A stretch of 64,000 nt of DNA, taken from positions 62,001 through 126,000 of the forward strand of contig NZ_JACHJK010000002.1 of assembly GCF_014203595.1 (NCBI RefSeq). Reading direction: 5' to 3'. Positions 60,292 to 64,000 of this stretch are shown piece by piece (position 1 is the first letter of the stretch; every line of letters begins with the position of its first letter). Origin of the DNA: Streptomyces echinatus (lineage in GTDB: Bacteria > Actinomycetota > Actinomycetes > Streptomycetales > Streptomycetaceae). Under the pieces are notes generated by a model. It was not told the origin of the DNA, did not search any database, and saw only the letters and a program-made list of their open reading frames with translations. The translations under genes and the position numbers were made by a program.

Positions 60292-61437
60292 ATGTACGCA
60301 GCATCGTCCTCCGTGTCCGCCCCGCCCCGGCCGCTGCGCTCCCGCCCCCCGGGCGGGGGGCCGTACCTCGATCCGGCGGCGCGTCCGGGCGGCCCCGTGC
60401 TGGGCGCGGGCCGACCCCGGCGGATCCCGGGCCAGCCCGGGTCCCAGCCGCTCAGCGGGAGGCTCGACCTCTCCGGCCCCCAGGGCGCTCAATTGCGCAC
60501 CGCGCTCGCCTCGGTGCACCGGATCTGCCCGGAGTTCGCCCCGGTGCAGGTCCTGCGGCGCAGCGGACGGTCCGTCCTCCTGGTGGGGACGACGGGGCGC
60601 AGCACGGCCGTCGCCAAGTGTCTCCTGGACCACTCGCCGGCCTGGGCGGAGCGGAGCCGCCAGGAAATAGCCGCATACCGCTCGTTCGTCCGGCACCGGC
60701 CGCCGGTCCGGGTGCCGAGGCTGATCGCGGCGGACCCGGACAACTGCACGCTGGTGATCGAACGGATGGCGGGCCGGACCGCGGCGTTCCAGCGGCATCC
60801 GGTGGAGGTGCCGCCGCGCGCGGACATCCGGGCCGCGCTCGGCGCGATCTGCCGGGTGAACGCCTGGCGGCCACCGGCGGGCACGTTCGACATGCCGCTG
60901 GACTACGCGGCCCGGATCTCCCGGTACCACGAGCTGGGCCTGCTCACCGACCGGGACCTCGGTGATCTGCAGAAGCTGCTGCACGGCATCGCCCACGAGG
61001 TGGGCCGGCACGGCATGCTCCAGTTCTGCCACGGCGACGCCCTGCTCTCGAACATCCTGATCTCACCGGCCGGTCCAGTGCTGGTGGACTGGGAGCACGC
61101 GGGCTGGTATCTGCCGGGGTACGACCTGGCGACGCTGTGGCTGGTCCTCGGGGAAGCGCCGGTGGCGCGTCGGCAGATCAGCCAGATCGCCCAGTCGGCG
61201 GGCCCGGCCTCCCGGGACGCCTTCCTGGTGAACCTGATGCTCCTGCTCACCCGGGAGATCCGGACCTATGAGACGGCCGTGCAGCGTTCGATGCACGATG
61301 CGGCCCCGGCGGCACCGGGCACGGCCCACCCGGGTGCTGCGCCGTCCGGCGAGGAACAGCGGCTGCTGCTCAGGCGGTTGCACGACGACTGCCAGATGGC
61401 CCGCAGGGCCGTCCGCGCGGCGGTCGGCACTCGCTGA
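60292..61437 (+). CDS. Phosphotransferase of the aminoglycoside/choline kinase superfamily
   Basis: A 381-residue protein with a disordered Pro/Gly-rich first 55 residues, then a kinase-like lobe ([19 protein letters not shown]) and the catalytic [13 protein letters not shown] with [10 protein letters not shown] metal Asp. The C-terminal tail is Ala/Pro-rich. It differs from the phosphotransferase at 2286. AAGGGA lies 13 bases before the ATG, a weak position. It diverges from the NsdA-like gene, a pairing I recall from other Streptomyces, though no joint function is established. Confidence 0.83.
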   Translation: MYAASSSVSAPPRPLRSRPPGGGPYLDPAARPGGPVLGAGRPRRIPGQPGSQPLSGRLDLSGPQGAQLRTALASVHRICPEFAPVQVLRRSGRSVLLVGTTGRSTAVAKCLLDHSPAWAERSRQEIAAYRSFVRHRPPVRVPRLIAADPDNCTLVIERMAGRTAAFQRHPVEVPPRADIRAALGAICRVNAWRPPAGTFDMPLDYAARISRYHELGLLTDRDLGDLQKLLHGIAHEVGRHGMLQFCHGDALLSNILISPAGPVLVDWEHAGWYLPGYDLATLWLVLGEAPVARRQISQIAQSAGPASRDAFLVNLMLLLTREIRTYETAVQRSMHDAAPAAPGTAHPGAAPSGEEQRLLLRRLHDDCQMARRAVRAAVGTR

Positions 61438-61451
61438 CGGGGACGACGGCT

Positions 61452-61484
61452 CCGCGGTGTGCCCTGAGCGGCGGCACACCGCGG
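61452..61484 (+). terminator. Terminator after the phosphotransferase gene
   Basis: Perfect 12-bp arms CCGCGGTGTGCC and GGCACACCGCGG with a 9-base loop, just after the stop. Confidence 0.8.
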
Positions 61485-61714
61485 ACCTTCGTGTCCGGGC
61501 GCCTTCGGCAAAGGTGTCCGGCAGGGCCACTGGTGTAAGCCAGTGACGCCTCGCAGGCCCGGGCGCCGCCGCCGCGAAACTCGCCGTAAACCCTCCGTGA
61601 CGTGGGAAATCACCTCGGTGGCAGCATCATTGACGGATCGTCGGCAAGCCGGTACCACTGACCCAGCTCGGCGCCGCACACCCCGCCACGCTCCGCCCGT
61701 CACAGGAGGCCGCA

Positions 61715-63685
61715 TTGCGAGGATCCGCCACCGACCCCACGTCCACACCCGGCCCCAGACGCCTGCGGCGGACCGCCGTCCCGCTCGCTTCCGCGGCCCT
61801 GCTGCTGCCCCTGCTCGGCGCGTCCCCGGCCCACACCGCCACGAACTCCTCCGCGAGCCGGTTGCAGCAGGCGTTCGCCACCGCGGCGGCCGACTACCAC
61901 GTACCGCAGAGCGTTCTCCTGGCCGTCTCCTATCTGCAGTCCCGCTGGGACGGGCACGCCGGAGCGCCCAGTGTGACCGGCGGCTACGGGCCGATGCACC
62001 TCACCGACGCCCGGACCGCCCTCGCCACCGCGGAGCACTTCGCCGAGGGGACGGAGGACGCCCGGGGCGACTCCGCCCGCCCCGCGCCGCACCCCACCGT
62101 CGGGGCACCCGCCGAGTCGGCGGTCCCCGACCGTCTGAAGACCCTACCGAAGGCGGCGGAGCTGTCCGGCATCCCGGCCGGCGAACTGCGCACCGACCCG
62201 GCGGCGAACGTGGCCGGCGGTGCCGCCCTGCTCGCCGCCGCGCAGAAGGAGCTCGGCGAGCCGCCGAGCGCCGATCCGGCCGACTGGTACGGCGCGGTGG
62301 CCCGGTTCTCCGGCGCCGACGACAGCGCGACCGCCGCCGCGTACGCCGACGACGTCTACGACGTGCTGCGCACGGGCGAGGAACGCGTCACGGACGGCGG
62401 GCAGCTGGTGACCCTGGCCGCGCAGCCGCGGCTGACCCCCGACACCGCCCAGCTGCGGCGGGCCGGTCTGCCCACACTGCCCACGGACGGCACCGAGTGC
62501 CCGAAGTCGGTGTCCTGCGAGTCGGTCCCGGCGCCCTACGCGGAGTTCGGGAACGACGACTACGGCAACCACGATCTCGGCGACCGCCCGGCGTCGCAGC
62601 GCATCAAGTACATCGTCATCCATGACACGGAAGGCGGGTGGGACGGGGTCATGAAACTGATACAGGACCCCACCTATGTGTCATGGAACTACACGATCCG
62701 CTCGACCGACGGTCTGATCGCCCAGCACGTCAAGGCGAAGGACGTGGCCTGGCACGCCGGCAACTGGGACGTCAACGCGCGGTCCGTCGGCATCGAGCAC
62801 GAGGGCTTCCTCGCCCAGCCGGACGCCTGGTACACGGAGGCGATGTACCGGTCCTCGGCGCGACTGGTGAAGTACCTCTCCAGGAAGTACGGCATCCCGC
62901 TGGACCGGCAGCACGTCCTGGGCCATGACAACGTGCCCGGGCCGACCACGTCCACCATCCCGGGCATGCACACGGACCCCGGCCCGTACTGGGACTGGCG
63001 GCACTACTTCCAGTTGCTGGGCCACCCCTTCGGGCGGGCGGGCGGCAAGAAGTCCGGGCTGGTGACGATCCTGCCGGACTACGCCTCGAACCGCCCCGTG
63101 TACACCGGCTGCACCACCAAGGGCGTGCCGTGCGCGGAGCACGGCTCCGGCGAGGTGCGGCTGTACACGGACCACGACGCGACCGCCCCGCTGATCAAGG
63201 ACATCGGTCTGAAGACGGACCCGACCGACGGGGTGAACGACCTGTCCTCGCGGGTCTCCACCGGCCAGCAGTACGCGGTCGCCGACCGCTGGGGCGACTG
63301 GACGGCGATCTGGTACCTGGGGCAGAAGGCCTGGTTCCGGAACCCGCCCAAGGACCCGGCGGCGGTGTCGGCGAAGGGTCTCGTGGTGACTCCCAGGGAC
63401 GGCCTCGCGAGCGTCCCGGTGTACGGCCGCGCGTACCCGGAGAAGGAGGCCTACCCGGCGGGGGTGCCCGCCCAGTCCGTGGTGCCGCTGCCCTACACGA
63501 TCCCGGCCGGGCAGAAGTACGTGGCCGGTGACGTGATGCCGGGCGAGTACTACTACGCGGTCACCTTCACCACCGACTCGCACCGGGTCGTGGTGGGCCA
63601 GGACCTGTACTACGAGATCCAGTACGGCCATCGGATCGCGTTCGTCCGGGCCGCGGACGTGACACTCGAGGGCTCCGTCCGCTAG
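61715..63685 (+). CDS. Secreted N-acetylmuramoyl-L-alanine amidase with a transglycosylase-like N-domain
   Basis: A 656-residue cell-wall hydrolase. A signal peptide covers about 1-42 (LASAALLLPLLGASPAHTA). Residues 45-230 resemble a lytic-transglycosylase helper domain (ATAAADYHVPQSVLLAVSYLQSRWDGH). The amidase-2 domain (about 295-420) shows zinc ligands in IVIHDTEGG, HVLGHDNVPGPTTSTIPG and MHTDPGPYWDW, plus WHAGNWDVNARSVGIEHEG. SH3-like segments follow to the end. TTG at 61715 is chosen because a perfect AGGAGG lies five bases upstream. It should cleave the amide bond between muramic acid and the stem peptide during growth or sporulation. I found no c-di-AMP riboswitch upstream. Confidence 0.9.
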   Translation: MRGSATDPTSTPGPRRLRRTAVPLASAALLLPLLGASPAHTATNSSASRLQQAFATAAADYHVPQSVLLAVSYLQSRWDGHAGAPSVTGGYGPMHLTDARTALATAEHFAEGTEDARGDSARPAPHPTVGAPAESAVPDRLKTLPKAAELSGIPAGELRTDPAANVAGGAALLAAAQKELGEPPSADPADWYGAVARFSGADDSATAAAYADDVYDVLRTGEERVTDGGQLVTLAAQPRLTPDTAQLRRAGLPTLPTDGTECPKSVSCESVPAPYAEFGNDDYGNHDLGDRPASQRIKYIVIHDTEGGWDGVMKLIQDPTYVSWNYTIRSTDGLIAQHVKAKDVAWHAGNWDVNARSVGIEHEGFLAQPDAWYTEAMYRSSARLVKYLSRKYGIPLDRQHVLGHDNVPGPTTSTIPGMHTDPGPYWDWRHYFQLLGHPFGRAGGKKSGLVTILPDYASNRPVYTGCTTKGVPCAEHGSGEVRLYTDHDATAPLIKDIGLKTDPTDGVNDLSSRVSTGQQYAVADRWGDWTAIWYLGQKAWFRNPPKDPAAVSAKGLVVTPRDGLASVPVYGRAYPEKEAYPAGVPAQSVVPLPYTIPAGQKYVAGDVMPGEYYYAVTFTTDSHRVVVGQDLYYEIQYGHRIAFVRAADVTLEGSVR

Positions 63686-63699
63686 CGGGGCCCGCCTGC

Positions 63700-64000
63700 T
63701 CAGCCCTGCTGGAAAAGCTCCGCCGGGAGCGGCTTCAGCAGGGCGTACAGGTCGTCGGTGATGGGTCGGTCCCAGGCGGCGATGGTCACCAGGACGCCGT
63801 CGCTGCGGTCGAACTGGACGCAGGAGATCCGGGTCTCCGAGAGCTTCAGCCGCCGCACGATGAGGAGGTTGTCGCCCTGGAGCACCGGCGTGTCCTCGGT
63901 GCCCACGACGGTGACCTCCTCCTCGTTCTCCAGCGCCAGCAGCAGCTGGCCCACCTCGAACGGGATCTCCCCCTCGGCGACCTCGCGGGCCGGAGAGCCC
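63700..64000 (-). CDS. Hypothetical protein, C-terminal part only
   Basis: The frame runs from the stop at 63700 to the right edge of the window, so the gene begins beyond it. The visible 100 residues start GSPAREVAEGEIPFEVGQLL and continue with acidic, beta-rich sequence (EVTVVGTEDTPVLQGDNLLIVRRLKLSETRISCVQFDRSDG) ending in LPAELFQQG. I do not recognise the family. A GTG at 63954 could be a start, but the open frame upstream makes an extension more likely. It converges on the amidase gene. Confidence 0.6.
   Translation of the reverse strand, partial: GSPAREVAEGEIPFEVGQLLLALENEEEVTVVGTEDTPVLQGDNLLIVRRLKLSETRISCVQFDRSDGVLVTIAAWDRPITDDLYALLKPLPAELFQQG

Noticed and set aside
61500..61714. c-di-AMP (ydaO) riboswitch upstream of the amidase gene, as on some Streptomyces wall-hydrolase genes
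   Set aside because: I could not find the conserved motif set. The region only holds an ordinary leader with TGACGTGGGAAATCA-type sequence.
1..64000. tRNA, rRNA, insertion sequences, integrases and attachment sites
   Set aside because: None were recognised on either strand; no transposase or integrase motifs appear in any frame.

Overview
The window is high-GC DNA with GTG and TTG starts, leaderless promoters and marker families of Streptomyces: 2-methylisoborneol (2-MIB) genes with an encapsulin shell, a long chaplin, an SsgA-like protein, an NsdA-like regulator, a streptophobe membrane protein and SigB-type sigma factors. It looks like an ordinary stretch of a Streptomyces chromosome. I see no rRNA, tRNA, CRISPR array, prophage or insertion sequence. 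Both end genes are cut by the window edges.

Layout. 1-2231: 2-MIB operon (family 2B encapsulin shell tail, terpene cyclase cargo, geranyl diphosphate C-methyltransferase). 2286-5036: phosphotransferase, VOC protein and epoxide hydrolase. 5137-7235: ClgR/PopR-like regulator, SigB-family sigma factor with two tandem SigB-type promoters, and a convergent RsbW-like ATPase. 7385-14422: envelope signalling block of a DUF6777 protein, a streptophobe protein, and an operon of FHA-ABC transporter, SH3-like protein and Ser/Thr kinase. 14482-25729: metabolic genes (two aldo/keto reductases, LysR regulator, adenosine deaminase, aldehyde dehydrogenase, VOC and YCII proteins), a BlaI/M56-peptidase pair with its operator, and an SsuE-like FMN reductase preceded by a 27-residue leader peptide. 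26421-32468: light-response locus (DUF2867 SDR protein, photolyase, B12-binding LitR-like MerR regulator, LitS-like ECF sigma factor, SPW protein). 32551-38932: ArsR-SRPBCC fusion, then a ROK repressor between an APC permease and a secreted GH2 exo-beta-glucosaminidase, with matching operator sites at both target promoters. 38990-46108: secreted hydrolase, small membrane protein, two acetyltransferases, MerR/MFS/deaminase group and a long chaplin. 46408-53974: secreted tripeptidyl-aminopeptidase-like hydrolase, DUF4232 protein, asparagine synthetase, alpha/beta hydrolase, baeRF3-like protein and a Gfo/Idh oxidoreductase. 53964-64000: Tat-exported phospholipase C with a PHO box, SsgA-like protein, PAS-PP2C phosphatase, NsdA-like regulator, phosphotransferase, cell-wall amidase and a partial gene.

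Functional links seen directly are: the three-gene 2-MIB operon; kinase plus FHA-ABC (the arrangement of mycobacterial PknF/Rv1747); BlaI plus M56 peptidase with a TACA/TGTA dyad; LitR plus ECF sigma plus photolyase; ROK repressor with two 20-bp operators; and the leader peptide upstream of ssuE. The least explained unit is the kinase/SH3/FHA-ABC operon with the neighbouring streptophobe and DUF6777 genes. Three gene 3' ends also carry tandem repeats or long stems that include their stop codons.
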